From positions 124,001 to 188,000 of the forward strand of contig NZ_JAJHVV010000003.1 of NCBI RefSeq assembly GCF_023145695.1: 64,000 bases of DNA. The letters are read 5' to 3'. Below are positions 24,921 through 35,445 of the stretch, piece by piece. The stretch's first letter is position 1. Each line of letters opens with the position of its first letter. Made by a program: the position numbers and the translations under genes. The notes beneath the pieces were generated by a model that was not told the DNA's origin, searched no databases, and saw only the letters and a program-made list of their open reading frames with translations. The stretch is from Vibrio amylolyticus (GTDB taxonomy: Bacteria > Pseudomonadota > Gammaproteobacteria > Enterobacterales > Vibrionaceae).

Positions 24921-27059
24921 TTAACCTTGAGTCGCTTGAATAGCTGTCAGTGCGATTGTGTAAACAATATCGTCTACTAGCGCGCCGCGAGACAGGTCAT
25001 TCACTGGCTTGCGCATGCCTTGAAGCATTGGACCGATAGAAACTAGGTCTGCTGAACGCTGTACCGCTTTGTACGTTGTGTTACCCGTGTTTAGGTCGGG
25101 GAATACAAATACAGTCGCTTTACCTGCTACAGGAGAGTTCGGTGCTTTAGAAGCTGCTACGTTCTCCATGATCGCTGCATCGTACTGTAGAGGACCGTCA
25201 ATGATAAGATCAGGACGTTTCTCTTGAGCAATCTTAGTCGCTTCACGTACTTTATCTACGTCAGCACCTTTACCAGATTCGCCCGTAGAGTAAGAGATCA
25301 TTGCAACACGTGGGTCGATACCAAATGCTGCTGCAGAATCTGCCGATTGAATCGCGATTTCAGCCAGTTGCTCAGCGTTTGGATCTGGGTTGATTGCACA
25401 GTCACCGTATACCAATACTTGATCAGGCAGAAGCATGAAGAAGATTGACGATACGATAGAGGCATCAGGTGCCGTCTTGATGATTTGGAACGGAGGAACA
25501 ATCGTGTTAGCCGTTGTATGAACTGCGCCAGATACTAGACCGTCTACTTCGTTGTTCTCAAGCATCATAGTGCCAAGGAATACAGAGTCTTCTAGTTTTT
25601 CACGAGCAACAACTTCCGTCATGCCTTTCTTGCCACGTAGTTCAACAAGGCGAGCTACGTAGTTTTCACGTACAACTTCAGGGTCGATGATTTCAACGCC
25701 AGCACCAAGTTCTACGCCTTGCGCAGCAGCAACACGGCGAATTTCATCAGGGTTACCGATAAGTACACAGTTCGCGATTCCGCGCTCAGCACAGATAGCC
25801 GCAGCTTTTACTGTACGTGGCTCATCACCTTCTGGAAGTACGATACTCTTGCCAGCTTTACGCGCATATTCTGTTAATTGGTAACGGAATGCAGGTGGGC
25901 TTAGTCGACGAATACCCTGAACGCCTTCAGATAGAGAGTCAATCCAAGGGCCATCAATGTGACTAGCAACGTGTTCGTTAACAAACTCGATACGCTCTTT
26001 ATCGTCTGCAGGTACTTCTAGGTTAAAGCTTTGCAGGTTAAGAGATGTCTGCCAAGTGTTACCTTGCGCTTTGATGATTGGAAGACCAGTTTCAAATGCA
26101 GGCTTACAAAGTTCAACGATCTGCTCTGGAAGGTCATAACCGCCAGTTAGCAAGATTGCACCAATTTCAACGCCGTTTTTCGCAGCAAGTGCTGCAGCAA
26201 CGATAACGTCTGGGCGGTCTGCTGAAGTTACAAGCAGAGAGCCTGGTTTGAAGTGCTCAACCATGTGAGGAAGAGAGCGTGCACAGAACGTAATGCTCTT
26301 AATACGACGACTTTCAATCTCACCTTCATTGATAATTTCAGCTTTCAAGTGCTTCGCCATATCAACCGCACGAGTCGCGATCAGGTCGATGCTCCAAGGC
26401 ACACAGCCAAGTACACGGATAGGGCTAGAGTTGAAGATTTGCATCACTTCTAGGTTCGCTTTCTGAGCGCTGTCTGCATCGTCAAAGATATCAGATAGGT
26501 CAGGGCGAGTACGACCTGCTTCATCAACTGGAGCGTTAAGCTTGTTAATGATAACGCCTTTAATGTTTTTGTTCTTAGCACCACCAAAGTTAGAACATGC
26601 AACCTCAATACGCTCTTTTAGCTGAGATGGGTTGTCAGTACCTGGCGTTGCAACAAGAACGATCTCTGCACCTAACGTTTTAGCAATCTCAGCATTTACT
26701 TGGTTAGCAAATGGATGCTTACGTGTTGGTACAAGACCTTCAATCAGTGTTACTTCAGACTCGCCGTTTACCTTGTTGTATTCAGCAACAATCGACTCTA
26801 GAAGTACGTCCATTTTCTCACTACCGATTAGGTTTTCGGCGGTTGAGATTGGCGTTGGTTGACCCACGATGATTGAGCTGTTTGCTTCGATAATCGTTGA
26901 GGTTAGATCTGGCTGATCTTTGCCTGAACGTGGTTGGGCAATTGGCTTGTAGAATGAAACATTAACGCCTTTACGCTCCATAGCACGAAGAACACCCATG
27001 CTAACACTAGTTAGACCAACACCAGCGCTAGTTGGGATAAGCATAATAGTACGAGACAT
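24921..27059 (-). CDS. pta: Phosphate acetyltransferase
   Basis: The 712-residue enzyme interconverts acetyl-CoA and acetyl phosphate in overflow metabolism. It has the N-terminal BioD-like domain ([20 protein letters not shown]), a DRTGG domain in the middle and the catalytic PTA domain after about residue 390 ([20 protein letters not shown]). E. coli Pta is of similar size (714). I use the ATG at 27059 (MSRTIML, the E. coli N-terminus) and not the TTG two codons upstream. ackA lies upstream on the same strand, with a terminator-like hairpin in between. Confidence 0.95.
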   Translation of the reverse strand: MSRTIMLIPTSAGVGLTSVSMGVLRAMERKGVNVSFYKPIAQPRSGKDQPDLTSTIIEANSSIIVGQPTPISTAENLIGSEKMDVLLESIVAEYNKVNGESEVTLIEGLVPTRKHPFANQVNAEIAKTLGAEIVLVATPGTDNPSQLKERIEVACSNFGGAKNKNIKGVIINKLNAPVDEAGRTRPDLSDIFDDADSAQKANLEVMQIFNSSPIRVLGCVPWSIDLIATRAVDMAKHLKAEIINEGEIESRRIKSITFCARSLPHMVEHFKPGSLLVTSADRPDVIVAAALAAKNGVEIGAILLTGGYDLPEQIVELCKPAFETGLPIIKAQGNTWQTSLNLQSFNLEVPADDKERIEFVNEHVASHIDGPWIDSLSEGVQGIRRLSPPAFRYQLTEYARKAGKSIVLPEGDEPRTVKAAAICAERGIANCVLIGNPDEIRRVAAAQGVELGAGVEIIDPEVVRENYVARLVELRGKKGMTEVVAREKLEDSVFLGTMMLENNEVDGLVSGAVHTTANTIVPPFQIIKTAPDASIVSSIFFMLLPDQVLVYGDCAINPDPNAEQLAEIAIQSADSAAAFGIDPRVAMISYSTGESGKGADVDKVREATKIAQEKRPDLIIDGPLQYDAAIMENVAASKAPNSPVAGKATVFVFPDLNTGNTTYKAVQRSADLVSIGPMLQGMRKPVNDLSRGALVDDIVYTIALTAIQATQG

Positions 27060-27217
27060 ATGCAAAATACCTATATTTATTTGAAATAAAAGCCCAACAA
27101 TTATTCCCTAAATCTCGACATGTCGTACTGAACGACGATGGACAAAATCTGTGAGGAATAGCGGTTGAGCCCCTATATTTGTATTTCGTAAACAGAGTTA
27201 CCAAATACATATAACAG

Positions 27218-27249
27218 AAAAAGCGGCTAACGATATGTATCGCTAGCCG
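27218..27249 (-). terminator. Terminator/attenuator between ackA and pta
   Basis: A stem CGGCTA/TAGCCG (27224-27229 with 27244-27249) extended by an imperfect ACGAT/ATCG segment; on the minus strand it is followed by CTTTTTC. It could stop part of the ackA transcripts before pta. Confidence 0.65.
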
Positions 27250-27256
27250 ATATTTA

Positions 27257-28453
27257 TTACAGTGCTGCTAGACGAGCTGTGTCTTCTGCGATTACTAACT
27301 CTTCGTTAGTAGAGATAACCATTGCAGGAATACGGCTATCAGCAGTAGTGATAGTACCTTCGCCGCCAAAGCGTGCTTTAAGGTTTGCTTCACCATCTAC
27401 TTCGATACCGAAGATAGCTAGACGCTCTAGTACTTTTTCACGAATTGGAGCACCGTTCTCACCGATACCACCAGTGAATACGATAGCGTCTACACGGCCA
27501 TCTAGAGTCGCTGTGTAACCTGCAACGTATTTCGCTAGGCGACGAGTCATTACGTCCATTGCGCGAGTTGCAGCTTCGTCTTTACCGAAGTTGTCTTCGA
27601 TGAAGCGACAGTCAGGAGATACTTGAGTTAGACCCATTAGGCCAGACTCTTTCGTTAGCATCGTGTTGATGTCTTCGATTGAGTAACCTAGAGAGTCATG
27701 TAGGTGGAAAATGATCGCAGGATCGATATCGCCACAACGTGTACCCATAACTAGGCCTTCAAGAGGAGTAAGACCCATTGAAGTGTCTACTGATTTACCA
27801 TTTTTGATAGCACAGATAGAAGCACCGTTACCTAGGTGACAGTTGATGATATTAACTTCATCCGTTGGCTTGCCTAGTTGCTCTGCAACTTCACGAGCGA
27901 TGAACAGGTGAGAAGTACCGTGCATGCCGTAGCGACGGATGCCGTGCTCTTTGTATAGGTTGTACGGTAGAGCGTATAGGAACGCTTCTTCTGGCATAGT
28001 TTGGTGGAACGCAGTATCAAATACTGCAGAGTTTGGTAGGCCAGGGAACGCTTTTTGAGCTGCTTTAATACCAACGATAGCTGCAGGGTTGTGAAGAGGT
28101 GCAAGTGCTGCACAGTCTTCGATACCTTTAAGAACAGAATCATCGATAAGAACTGACTGTGTGAACTCTTCACCGCCGTGTACAACACGGTGACCGATCG
28201 CTTTTAGTTGCTCTGCTAATTCTGGCTTAGAAGCAAGGATTGTTTCAACGATGAAAGAAAGAGCTTCGTTGTGTGCTGCGCCTTCACCTAGTTGTGCTTC
28301 GTGCTTGCCATCAAGTTTCCACTTGATACGAGCTTCTGGAAGCTCTAGACATTCAGCAAGACCTGTTAAGTGTTCGTCGCCATTTGTTGCATCAACAATT
28401 GCGAATTTAAGTGAAGAACTACCGCAGTTTAAAACTAAAACCAGCTTAGACAT
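27257..28453 (-). CDS. ackA: Acetate kinase
   Basis: The 398-residue kinase of acetyl phosphate has [65 protein letters not shown] and [16 protein letters not shown], all hallmark AckA motifs. It generates ATP and acetate from acetyl phosphate. pta is 197 bp downstream on the same strand. Codon use looks strongly optimised. The promoter must lie in 28454-28843, shared divergently with yfbV. Confidence 0.97.
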   Translation of the reverse strand: MSKLVLVLNCGSSSLKFAIVDATNGDEHLTGLAECLELPEARIKWKLDGKHEAQLGEGAAHNEALSFIVETILASKPELAEQLKAIGHRVVHGGEEFTQSVLIDDSVLKGIEDCAALAPLHNPAAIVGIKAAQKAFPGLPNSAVFDTAFHQTMPEEAFLYALPYNLYKEHGIRRYGMHGTSHLFIAREVAEQLGKPTDEVNIINCHLGNGASICAIKNGKSVDTSMGLTPLEGLVMGTRCGDIDPAIIFHLHDSLGYSIEDINTMLTKESGLMGLTQVSPDCRFIEDNFGKDEAATRAMDVMTRRLAKYVAGYTATLDGRVDAIVFTGGIGENGAPIREKVLERLAIFGIEVDGEANLKARFGGEGTITTADSRIPAMVISTNEELVIAEDTARLAAL

Positions 28454-28843
28454 GAGTGACTACCTGTTAATCGTCTGAATTATTCAGTAAAGATGAAAAT
28501 CAATCTCAAGAATAGCTGAACTGATAAAGAGTACGTACTATTCTTGGTAAAAGTTAATTAAATATCCTTTTAATAAGACACTATCTGCTCGTAGACAACC
28601 TATGCTCTTATTTAGCACTTGCTAACCAACAGTAGTGGACGCAATCCTTGCAGTGTTCATCTCAATGGTTGCCTAAATCACAAATAACAGCAACAATGAG
28701 TATGATGGGGTGCAAAGAATAGCGATATTCTGCAAATATAACAAAAAAAATTGAAAGAATATTAACTTTAGTCAATTTTTTACGCTAAAAATTGAAAGAT
28801 TAAAAACTTTTAGTAATGGCACTATCGAGAGCGAGAGAATTCT
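28454..28843. other. Divergent ackA-yfbV intergenic region with 13-bp direct repeat
   Basis: A 390-base AT-rich stretch with no gene. It contains a 13-bp perfect direct repeat AAAAATTGAAAGA at 28746-28758 and 28787-28799, 41 bp apart (about four helical turns), which may be a regulator site. No confident -35/-10 pair was found. Confidence 0.5.
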
Positions 28844-29296
28844 ATGAGTGATAAAGTCGGGCTGGTACACAGCTTAAGAGACGGTCAGAAGTACATGGAT
28901 ACGTGGCCAATGCGTAAAGAGCTTGCGGTATTATTTCCCGAGCAGCGTTTGATCAAAGCGACTCGCTTTGCCATTCGTGTTATGCCTGCCATTGCTGCAA
29001 TCAGTGTCATCACTCAAGTTGCGTTTCAAAATCAGCAAGCACTGCCTCAAGCGGTTGTCGTTGCTCTTTTCGCCATGAGCTTACCACTTCAAGGTATGTG
29101 GTGGCTTGGTAATCGTGCTAATACTCAACTTCCTCCTTCGCTTGCCAGTTGGTATCGAGAACTGCATCAAAAAATTGTTGAAAGCGGGTTGGCAATGGAG
29201 CCAATGAAATCAAAACCTCGTTATAAAGAGTTGGCGCAAACATTAAACCGTGCGTTTAGACAGTTGGATAAAACCGTTTTAGAAAGATGGTTTTAG
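28844..29296 (+). CDS. yfbV: UPF0208 membrane protein YfbV
   Basis: The 150-residue protein has two central membrane spans ([40 protein letters not shown]) and reads like YfbV ([34 protein letters not shown]). Its gene sits beside ackA as in E. coli. E. coli YfbV has been reported to affect chromosome-terminus (MatP) domain insulation; its role here is unproven. Confidence 0.93.
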   Translation: MSDKVGLVHSLRDGQKYMDTWPMRKELAVLFPEQRLIKATRFAIRVMPAIAAISVITQVAFQNQQALPQAVVVALFAMSLPLQGMWWLGNRANTQLPPSLASWYRELHQKIVESGLAMEPMKSKPRYKELAQTLNRAFRQLDKTVLERWF

Positions 29297-29342
29297 GTCG
29301 CTAAACAAGCGGCGAGTACGTAAAAGATGATCGAAATGAAAT

Positions 29343-29367
29343 GGGTGCAGATAGTGTGCCCGTTTTT
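29343..29367 (+). terminator. Possible terminator after yfbV
   Basis: A 6-bp stem with two G-U pairs (29343-29348 with 29356-29361) followed by five T (29363-29367). Weak. Confidence 0.4.
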
Positions 29368-29425
29368 GTTTCTAGGCTACCGATAAAAGTAATCGACAAA
29401 CAATAAATGCATAAAAGGAATTATC

Positions 29426-29584
29426 ATGAATAGACTTGTGATCATTATACTCTGCTTATTACTTCCACCCGTTGGTGTTTTCTTCTCACGAGGTGCAGGT
29501 AAAGATCTACTGATTAATATTATTCTTACTCTGTTTTTCTGGGTTCCAGGAATGGTGCACGCACTTTGGGTTGCAACACGTTAG
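29426..29584 (+). CDS. Pmp3/YqaE-family small membrane protein (52 residues)
   Basis: This short gene encodes 52 residues, starting at the ATG at 29426 with AAAAGGAA upstream and ending TAG. It has two membrane segments: IIILCLLLPPVGVFF and LLINIILTLFFWVPGMVHAL. The PPVGVFF and FFWVPGMVHALWV parts are the signature of the Pmp3/UPF0057 family (E. coli YqaE), small stress-related inner-membrane peptides. The precise function is unknown. The gene is probably monocistronic. Confidence 0.9.
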   Translation: MNRLVIIILCLLLPPVGVFFSRGAGKDLLINIILTLFFWVPGMVHALWVATR

Positions 29585-29671
29585 TAGGAGAACGTTCATC
29601 GAGAGAGTGTTTGATAGGATAGCGGGAGTAGATGGTTTTTTTGAATGCATACCATCATTACTTTTAGACAA

Positions 29672-29700
29672 AAAAGGTCTAGTTTATAACTAGACCTTTT
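29672..29700. terminator. Bidirectional terminator facing ald
   Basis: A 13-bp perfect stem AAAAGGTCTAGTT/AACTAGACCTTTT with loop TAT; T tracts on both sides serve the plus-strand small gene and minus-strand ald. Confidence 0.9.
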
Positions 29701-29716
29701 ATTAATAAGCATATGT

Positions 29717-30841
29717 TTAGCTAAACATTTCGATCGCTTTTTCAGGTGCTACATATTCAAGGTTGAAGCTTTCTGCCACTTCCTTGCACGTCACTTTACC
29801 GTGAATAACGTTCAAGCCTTCCAAGAAACCTTTATCTTCAAGCAGTGCTTCACGGTAGCCCTTATTCGCTAATTTAACGATATAAGGCAGTGTTGCATTA
29901 TTAAGTGCAAATGTTGAAGTTCGAGCGACGGCGCCTGGCATGTTAGCCACACAGTAGTGAACAACGTCGTCTACGATGTAGGTAGGGTCAGCGTGAGTTG
30001 TCGCGTGAGACGTCTCAAAACAACCGCCTTGATCGATAGCCACATCAACAACAGCCGCACCTGGTTTCATTTTCGCGATGTGTTCTTTTGTTACCAGTTT
30101 TGGTGCCGCAGCGCCAGGGATAAGAACTGCACCAATCACCAAGTCCGCTTCTAGAACATGCTTCTCAATGGCGTCTTCTGTAGAATAAACCACTTTTGCA
30201 CGACCTTGGAACTCTTCATCTAGGCGACGAAGTGTATCAAGGTTGCGATCTAGAATGGTGACGTCGGCACGTAGACCAACCGCCATTCGAGCGGCATTTG
30301 CACCAACCACACCGCCACCCACAACGACGACTTTTGCGGGCTCAACACCTGGTACGCCACCTAGTAGAAGTCCGCGTCCGCCGTGAGATTTTTCTAAAGT
30401 TTGTGCGCCAGCTTGGATTGACATGCGACCTGCGACCTCAGACATAGGTGCAAGTAGTGGCAAGCGACCCATATAATCTGTTACAGTCTCATAGGCAACG
30501 CAGACAGCTTTGCTCTTTATTAGCTCATCAGTTTGTGGAAAATCTGGTGCGAGGTGTAAATAGGTAAATAATATTTGCCCCTCTTTGAGCATAGCTCGCT
30601 CGACAGTTTGAGGTTCTTTGACCTTTACAATCATCTCTGCTTTCGCGAAAACGTCAGCAGCAGTAGGAAGAATGGATGCGCCTACAGCGATGTAATCATC
30701 GTCTGAAAAACCGATGCCTGAACCGGCATTAGTTTCTACAAAAACTTGGTGACCGTGAGAGATTAGTTCTCTCACACTAGCTGGGATCATGCCCACTCGA
30801 TATTCGTGGTTCTTGATTTCCTTAGGTACGCCAATGATCAT
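29717..30841 (-). CDS. ald: Alanine dehydrogenase
   Basis: The 374-residue enzyme catalyses NAD-dependent oxidation of L-alanine to pyruvate and ammonia. Family motifs are [50 protein letters not shown], the Rossmann loop [30 protein letters not shown] and [13 protein letters not shown]. It is divergent from lrp (156 bp apart). In other bacteria alanine dehydrogenase genes are often controlled by a divergent Lrp/AsnC-type regulator, here possibly Lrp itself. Confidence 0.96.
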   Translation of the reverse strand: MIIGVPKEIKNHEYRVGMIPASVRELISHGHQVFVETNAGSGIGFSDDDYIAVGASILPTAADVFAKAEMIVKVKEPQTVERAMLKEGQILFTYLHLAPDFPQTDELIKSKAVCVAYETVTDYMGRLPLLAPMSEVAGRMSIQAGAQTLEKSHGGRGLLLGGVPGVEPAKVVVVGGGVVGANAARMAVGLRADVTILDRNLDTLRRLDEEFQGRAKVVYSTEDAIEKHVLEADLVIGAVLIPGAAAPKLVTKEHIAKMKPGAAVVDVAIDQGGCFETSHATTHADPTYIVDDVVHYCVANMPGAVARTSTFALNNATLPYIVKLANKGYREALLEDKGFLEGLNVIHGKVTCKEVAESFNLEYVAPEKAIEMFS

Positions 30842-30997
30842 CCTGACTCCTTATGTTATTTTGGTTGTATTATCTATGTGTAGGGTAATTCTGTCGAATT
30901 AATATCTAGTATAGAAACTAATTTACAAAATTTGATACTGAATATTAAAAAGTTGTAGTATATTTTTTTGCAAGGAAGTAATAAGGTGGAATAAAAA

Positions 30998-31492
30998 ATG
31001 GCAGACAATTTCAAAAAGCCGTCCAAGGATCTAGACCGTATCGATCGCAATATTCTTAATGAGTTGCAAAAAGATGGTCGAATTTCTAACGTTGAACTCT
31101 CAAAACGAGTAGGACTTTCTCCTACTCCATGTCTTGAGCGTGTTCGTCGCTTAGAGCGTCAAGGGTACATTACGGGCTACACAGCGTTGTTAAACCCGCA
31201 ATACCTAGATGCATCACTGTTAGTATTTGTTGAGATTACGTTGAACCGCGGAGCGCCAGACGTATTTGAACAATTTAATACAGCAGTACAAAAACTTGAT
31301 GATATCCAAGAGTGTCATTTGGTTTCTGGTGACTTTGACTATCTGTTAAAGACTCGCGTATCAGATATGAGTGCTTACCGTAAATTACTTGGTGATACGT
31401 TGCTACGTTTGCCGGGTGTTAACGACACTCGCACCTATGTGGTCATGGAAGAAGTTAAACAGACTAATCAACTGGTGATTAAAACTCGCTAA
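30998..31492 (+). CDS. lrp: Leucine-responsive regulatory protein
   Basis: The 164-residue protein is close to E. coli Lrp: LDRIDRNILNELQKDGRISNVELSKRVGLSP with a winged HTH, then a RAM effector domain with FNTAVQKLDDIQECHLVSGDFDYLLKTR and the tail TRTYVVMEEVKQTNQLVIKTR. Lrp is a global regulator that senses leucine and alanine. It is next to ftsK as in E. coli. AGGTGG precedes the start. Confidence 0.96.
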   Translation: MADNFKKPSKDLDRIDRNILNELQKDGRISNVELSKRVGLSPTPCLERVRRLERQGYITGYTALLNPQYLDASLLVFVEITLNRGAPDVFEQFNTAVQKLDDIQECHLVSGDFDYLLKTRVSDMSAYRKLLGDTLLRLPGVNDTRTYVVMEEVKQTNQLVIKTR

Positions 31493-31632
31493 CAGCTATA
31501 AGGCTTGTTCTACGGGCCTACCAATAGCTTGAAACTCCTAGTGAGTTACTAACGTTAGCAATATTGGAACTCTTTTCCATATTCTGACGTTAGGCAATTG
31601 GGTTTTTATCATCAGTGTGGTTAAATCATTAT

Positions 31633-31650
31633 GAGCGGCGTTTGCCGCTC
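31633..31650 (+). terminator. Hairpin after lrp (weak terminator)
   Basis: A 7-bp perfect stem GAGCGGC/GCCGCTC with loop GTTT; the following GTATTGTTTTAT is only loosely T-rich. Confidence 0.45.
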
Positions 31651-31758
31651 GTATTGTTTTATCTATACTAACTTGGCATTCGTTAACCCTGTATCACGTA
31701 ACTCAAGTATAAAGTAACACAAGGTTAGGTTAGTCATTATTCAGATTAAAGTAGGTTT

Positions 31759-34737
31759 ATGTTCAACGAGAACAAAAAGAAAGTCGCAACCATTATCAAA
31801 ACAGGTGAAGCCTCTAGTTCGCCTCGCCTAAACGGTACGCAGCGGCTGAAAGAGTGCGTACTCATTCTTGCCGTGCTTGTCTCCATTTTCTGCACAGTCG
31901 CTTTATTTACCTTCAACCCTGCTGATCCGTCATGGTCCCAAACAGCATGGGGTATGGATATTCAAAACTCAGCAGGCATTGTAGGCGCATGGGTAGCCGA
32001 TACGCTCTTTTTCACGTTTGGTTCACTGGCTTATCCTATTCCCCTCATTGTTACCGCTGTCGCGTGGATCTTTTTACGTAATCGCGACCAAGAAGAACCC
32101 ATTGATTTAATGATCTGGGGGACTCGCTTACTTGGGTTGACCGTTCTTATTTTAACGAGCTGCGCCTTAGCTGATCTCAATTTTGATGATATTTGGTATT
32201 TCTCTTCGGGTGGTGTCATTGGTGATGTACTGACAAGTCTTGCTGTACCAACTCTAAATGTTCTTGGAACAACACTCGTTTTACTCTTTGTTTGGGGGGC
32301 TGGCTTTACGCTCTTAACGGGAGTGTCTTGGCTCGCGATGGTTGAGTGGATAGGCGATTACTCAATACGTTTAGTTACCGCACTGGTTAATAAGTTGCGC
32401 GGTGAAAAAGAAGAGAACATTTCAGCTATCGTTGCTCAGCCTCAAGAGGAAGCTGTCGAGCCAATGTTTACTTCTGAGTCGGCATCACGTCGAGATTCAT
32501 TTGAAAATGATGGACTTGCTCAAAATGAAGTATCTCATCCAGTTGAAGAACCTTTATCAGATAAAGAAGCGAAGCAAACAAGACACTTTAATATCCATAT
32601 GCCGGAAGTGGCTCCAAAAGTAGAAGCTTCAGCAGTATCACTTGGCTTTCAAGCGGATAAAAGCTTTGATGAACCGGTAAATGAACGAGAACATTCGTTG
32701 TCGGCAACGATAGAGCAGCTCGAACAAGCTGCGTTAAATGATGAGGACTTACCTCACTATCAAGAGCAGACGATAGAGGATATTGAAAATAGGCAGCTAG
32801 AAGATTCGGAGGTCTCAGCAATGCCTTGGGCGCAGGAGTCAGAGGAACACATTTATCCAGATACGCAGGAAAACCCAGCGCTTGAACACGAACTTGAACC
32901 AGTGCTATCGAGTCGTCATTTAGATCATGTAGTGGAGGATGTTGAACCAAATTTGGAACAACAAGAGCCTACCATTTCTACGTTTGATGTTATTGACGAT
33001 CTGGAGGAGCCTGAACCTCATCAATCCGAGAGTAACTCTGAGAGCCAATTCGTAGATAGTGACGTGGAAAAATTCGAAGAGGTGACTGAATCACCTTTAA
33101 TCGATTCAGATCTAGCAGAGCAGCCTGTTGACGAAGATGTGGATGCATTTCAATCGTTGGTTTCAGATGCACAAGCCAATGCAGCAGGAAAACAAAACCC
33201 ATTCTTGGTTCAAAAAGAGTCGTTTTTACCAATGCCAGCAGAGCCACTGCCGACGCTTGAACTACTGTATCATCCAGAGAAACGAGAAAACTTTATTGAT
33301 CGAGAAGCGCTAGAGAATATTGCTCGACTCGTTGAAGCGAAACTGGCGGATTATAAAATCAAGGCGCGAGTTGTGGATATTTTCCCTGGGCCAGTGATCA
33401 CTCGCTTTGAATTAGATTTAGCGCCAGGGGTGAAAGTAAGTCGCATATCTAGCCTTTCTATGGATTTAGCGCGTTCACTTTCTGCTATCGCGGTTCGTGT
33501 TGTTGAAGTCATACCTGGCAAGCCTTACGTTGGTTTAGAACTACCGAACGTTAGTCGACAAACGGTATTTTTCTCGGATGTCGTATCCAGCCCTACATTC
33601 ACTGAAGCCGTATCTCCTACAACCGTGGTATTAGGTCAAGATATTGCTGGTGATGCGGTTATCGCTGATCTAGCGAAAATGCCTCATGTCCTTGTTGCGG
33701 GTACGACGGGCTCAGGTAAATCAGTGGGTGTTAACGTCATGATCCTCAGTATGCTATATAAGGCATCCCCAGAGGAAGTTCGCTTCATAATGATTGACCC
33801 TAAGATGCTAGAGCTTTCGATTTATGAAGGGATCCCGCACCTGTTAACCGAAGTCGTAACGGATATGAAGGATGCGTCTAACTCTTTACGCTGGTGTGTA
33901 GGCGAGATGGAGCGTCGCTACAAGTTGATGTCAGCGCTAGGGGTGAGAAACGTGAAAGGCTTCAATGATAAATTGAAAATGGCGGCTGAAGCAGGGCATC
34001 CAATTCACGATCCATTGTGGCGTGAAGGCGATAGTATGGACCCTGAGCCACCGCTACTGGAAAAGCTTCCATATATTGTTGTGATTATCGATGAATTTGC
34101 CGATCTGATGATGGTCGTGGGTAAAAAGGTCGAGGAGCTAATTGCTCGTCTTGCTCAGAAAGCGCGAGCGGCGGGTATTCATCTTATCCTAGCGACTCAA
34201 CGTCCGTCGGTGGACGTCATCACTGGTTTGATTAAAGCAAACATCCCAACCCGTGTTGCATTTACCGTTTCCACAAAAACAGATTCGAGAACCATTCTTG
34301 ACCAGGGTGGTGCAGAATCGCTACTTGGCATGGGTGATATGCTTTATCTTCCATCGGGCTCTAGCCATACCATTCGTGTTCATGGTGCATTTGCTTCAGA
34401 TGATGATGTACATGCCGTGGTGAATAACTGGAAAGCACGTGGTCGTCCAAATTACATTGATGAAATCACTAATGGTGACCAAACGCCTGAGACGCTACTA
34501 CCGGGTGAAAAAATGGAAGGGGATGAAGAGCGAGATGCTCTATTCGACCAAGTCGTTGAGCATGTTGTTGAGTCACGTCGTGGCTCAGTGTCGGGTGTTC
34601 AACGTAAGTTTAAGATTGGTTATAACCGTGCCGCACGTATTGTGGAGCAGTTAGAGGCTCAAGGCATCGTCAGTGCCCCTGGACATAATGGTAATCGTGA
34701 AGTACTAGCACCAGCTCCCACGCGTGATATGAACTAA
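31759..34737 (+). CDS. ftsK: DNA translocase FtsK
   Basis: The 992-residue protein has four N-terminal membrane spans (about 30-205), a long acidic Glu/Gln-rich linker (about 215-505), and the RecA-like motor: Walker [17 protein letters not shown] (about 645-660), Walker [19 protein letters not shown]-terminal winged-helix gamma domain ([29 protein letters not shown]) reads KOPS and contacts XerD. It resolves chromosome dimers at division. The linker is shorter than in E. coli FtsK (1329 residues). The RBS is a weak AAAGTAGG. A strong bidirectional terminator follows. Confidence 0.97.
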   Translation: MFNENKKKVATIIKTGEASSSPRLNGTQRLKECVLILAVLVSIFCTVALFTFNPADPSWSQTAWGMDIQNSAGIVGAWVADTLFFTFGSLAYPIPLIVTAVAWIFLRNRDQEEPIDLMIWGTRLLGLTVLILTSCALADLNFDDIWYFSSGGVIGDVLTSLAVPTLNVLGTTLVLLFVWGAGFTLLTGVSWLAMVEWIGDYSIRLVTALVNKLRGEKEENISAIVAQPQEEAVEPMFTSESASRRDSFENDGLAQNEVSHPVEEPLSDKEAKQTRHFNIHMPEVAPKVEASAVSLGFQADKSFDEPVNEREHSLSATIEQLEQAALNDEDLPHYQEQTIEDIENRQLEDSEVSAMPWAQESEEHIYPDTQENPALEHELEPVLSSRHLDHVVEDVEPNLEQQEPTISTFDVIDDLEEPEPHQSESNSESQFVDSDVEKFEEVTESPLIDSDLAEQPVDEDVDAFQSLVSDAQANAAGKQNPFLVQKESFLPMPAEPLPTLELLYHPEKRENFIDREALENIARLVEAKLADYKIKARVVDIFPGPVITRFELDLAPGVKVSRISSLSMDLARSLSAIAVRVVEVIPGKPYVGLELPNVSRQTVFFSDVVSSPTFTEAVSPTTVVLGQDIAGDAVIADLAKMPHVLVAGTTGSGKSVGVNVMILSMLYKASPEEVRFIMIDPKMLELSIYEGIPHLLTEVVTDMKDASNSLRWCVGEMERRYKLMSALGVRNVKGFNDKLKMAAEAGHPIHDPLWREGDSMDPEPPLLEKLPYIVVIIDEFADLMMVVGKKVEELIARLAQKARAAGIHLILATQRPSVDVITGLIKANIPTRVAFTVSTKTDSRTILDQGGAESLLGMGDMLYLPSGSSHTIRVHGAFASDDDVHAVVNNWKARGRPNYIDEITNGDQTPETLLPGEKMEGDEERDALFDQVVEHVVESRRGSVSGVQRKFKIGYNRAARIVEQLEAQGIVSAPGHNGNREVLAPAPTRDMN

Positions 34738-34765
34738 GCCTTATCTGATATTTTGTGTAGCGCTA

Positions 34766-34802
34766 AAAAAGCCCCTTCTAGTATGACGAGAAGGGGCTTT
34801 TT
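34766..34802. terminator. Bidirectional terminator between ftsK and dsbB
   Basis: A perfect 14-bp stem (34766-34779 with 34789-34802, core GCCCCTTCT/AGAAGGGGC) with A and T runs on the outer flanks. Confidence 0.92.
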
Positions 34803-34841
34803 GATCTGACTGATAGTAGTGTGTCACGACTTCAAGTGGAC

Positions 34842-35363
34842 TTAGTCGACTTTTTTGGCGAACTGAGCAATAACAATCACTGCGAGAGCGATTAAGTTAG
34901 CGGCGAAAATAACCACAAGCCACTGTGGCATGGATAAGCCAAGGAATTGCCAAACTATTTTACTGCAATCGCCATAAGCCTCGAACATCCACGGAACCCA
35001 TTGATTTAGAGGTGCCCAGCTTGGAAAGGTAACAAACAAGTCACAGGTTGCGAATGGTGATGGATTAAACTGGTAATCGACATGTTGCATTGAGAGTGCA
35101 AGCCCTTTGTAGCTGCTTGCTCCCCATGCCGCTAGCCCAAGCCAGCGTAGAATTGGATTCTTAGGGTTGATGAGTCCAATCGCTGCAGCACCACCAATAC
35201 CGAGCATGGCGATACGTTCGTAGATACACATTACACAAGGTGGCAGCAGCATCACATGTTGGAAGAATAAGGCACAGGCTTCAAAAAAAATAACGAAGAT
35301 GAGCAGCAAAAGCCAAGAAATGCGGTTTTGAGAAAAAGTTTGAATAGTACTTAGAAGCTTCAC
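34842..35363 (-). CDS. dsbB: Disulfide bond formation protein DsbB
   Basis: The 173-residue membrane protein has four spans. It shows the periplasmic CXXC pair Cys43/Cys46 (PPCVMCIYER) and the second pair Cys107 and Cys133 (ATCDLF, GDCSKI), matching E. coli DsbB Cys41/44/104/130. It reoxidises DsbA and passes electrons to quinone. The start codon is GTG (35361-35363) with AAGGAACC spaced 6 bases. The gene stands behind nhaB on the same strand, with a terminator between. Confidence 0.94.
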   Translation of the reverse strand: MKLLSTIQTFSQNRISWLLLLIFVIFFEACALFFQHVMLLPPCVMCIYERIAMLGIGGAAAIGLINPKNPILRWLGLAAWGASSYKGLALSMQHVDYQFNPSPFATCDLFVTFPSWAPLNQWVPWMFEAYGDCSKIVWQFLGLSMPQWLVVIFAANLIALAVIVIAQFAKKVD

Positions 35364-35384
35364 AACAGGTTCCTTGTAAAAATA

Positions 35385-35412
35385 AAAAAGCTCTGATAAC
35401 TCAGAGCTTTTT
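35385..35412. terminator. Terminator after nhaB
   Basis: A perfect 12-bp stem (35385-35396 with 35401-35412) around TAAC, with A/T tracts on both flanks. It sits between the nhaB stop and the dsbB start on the minus strand. Confidence 0.88.
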
Positions 35413-35445
35413 AACTTGGATTAGTTTCATTATCAACTGATTTTT

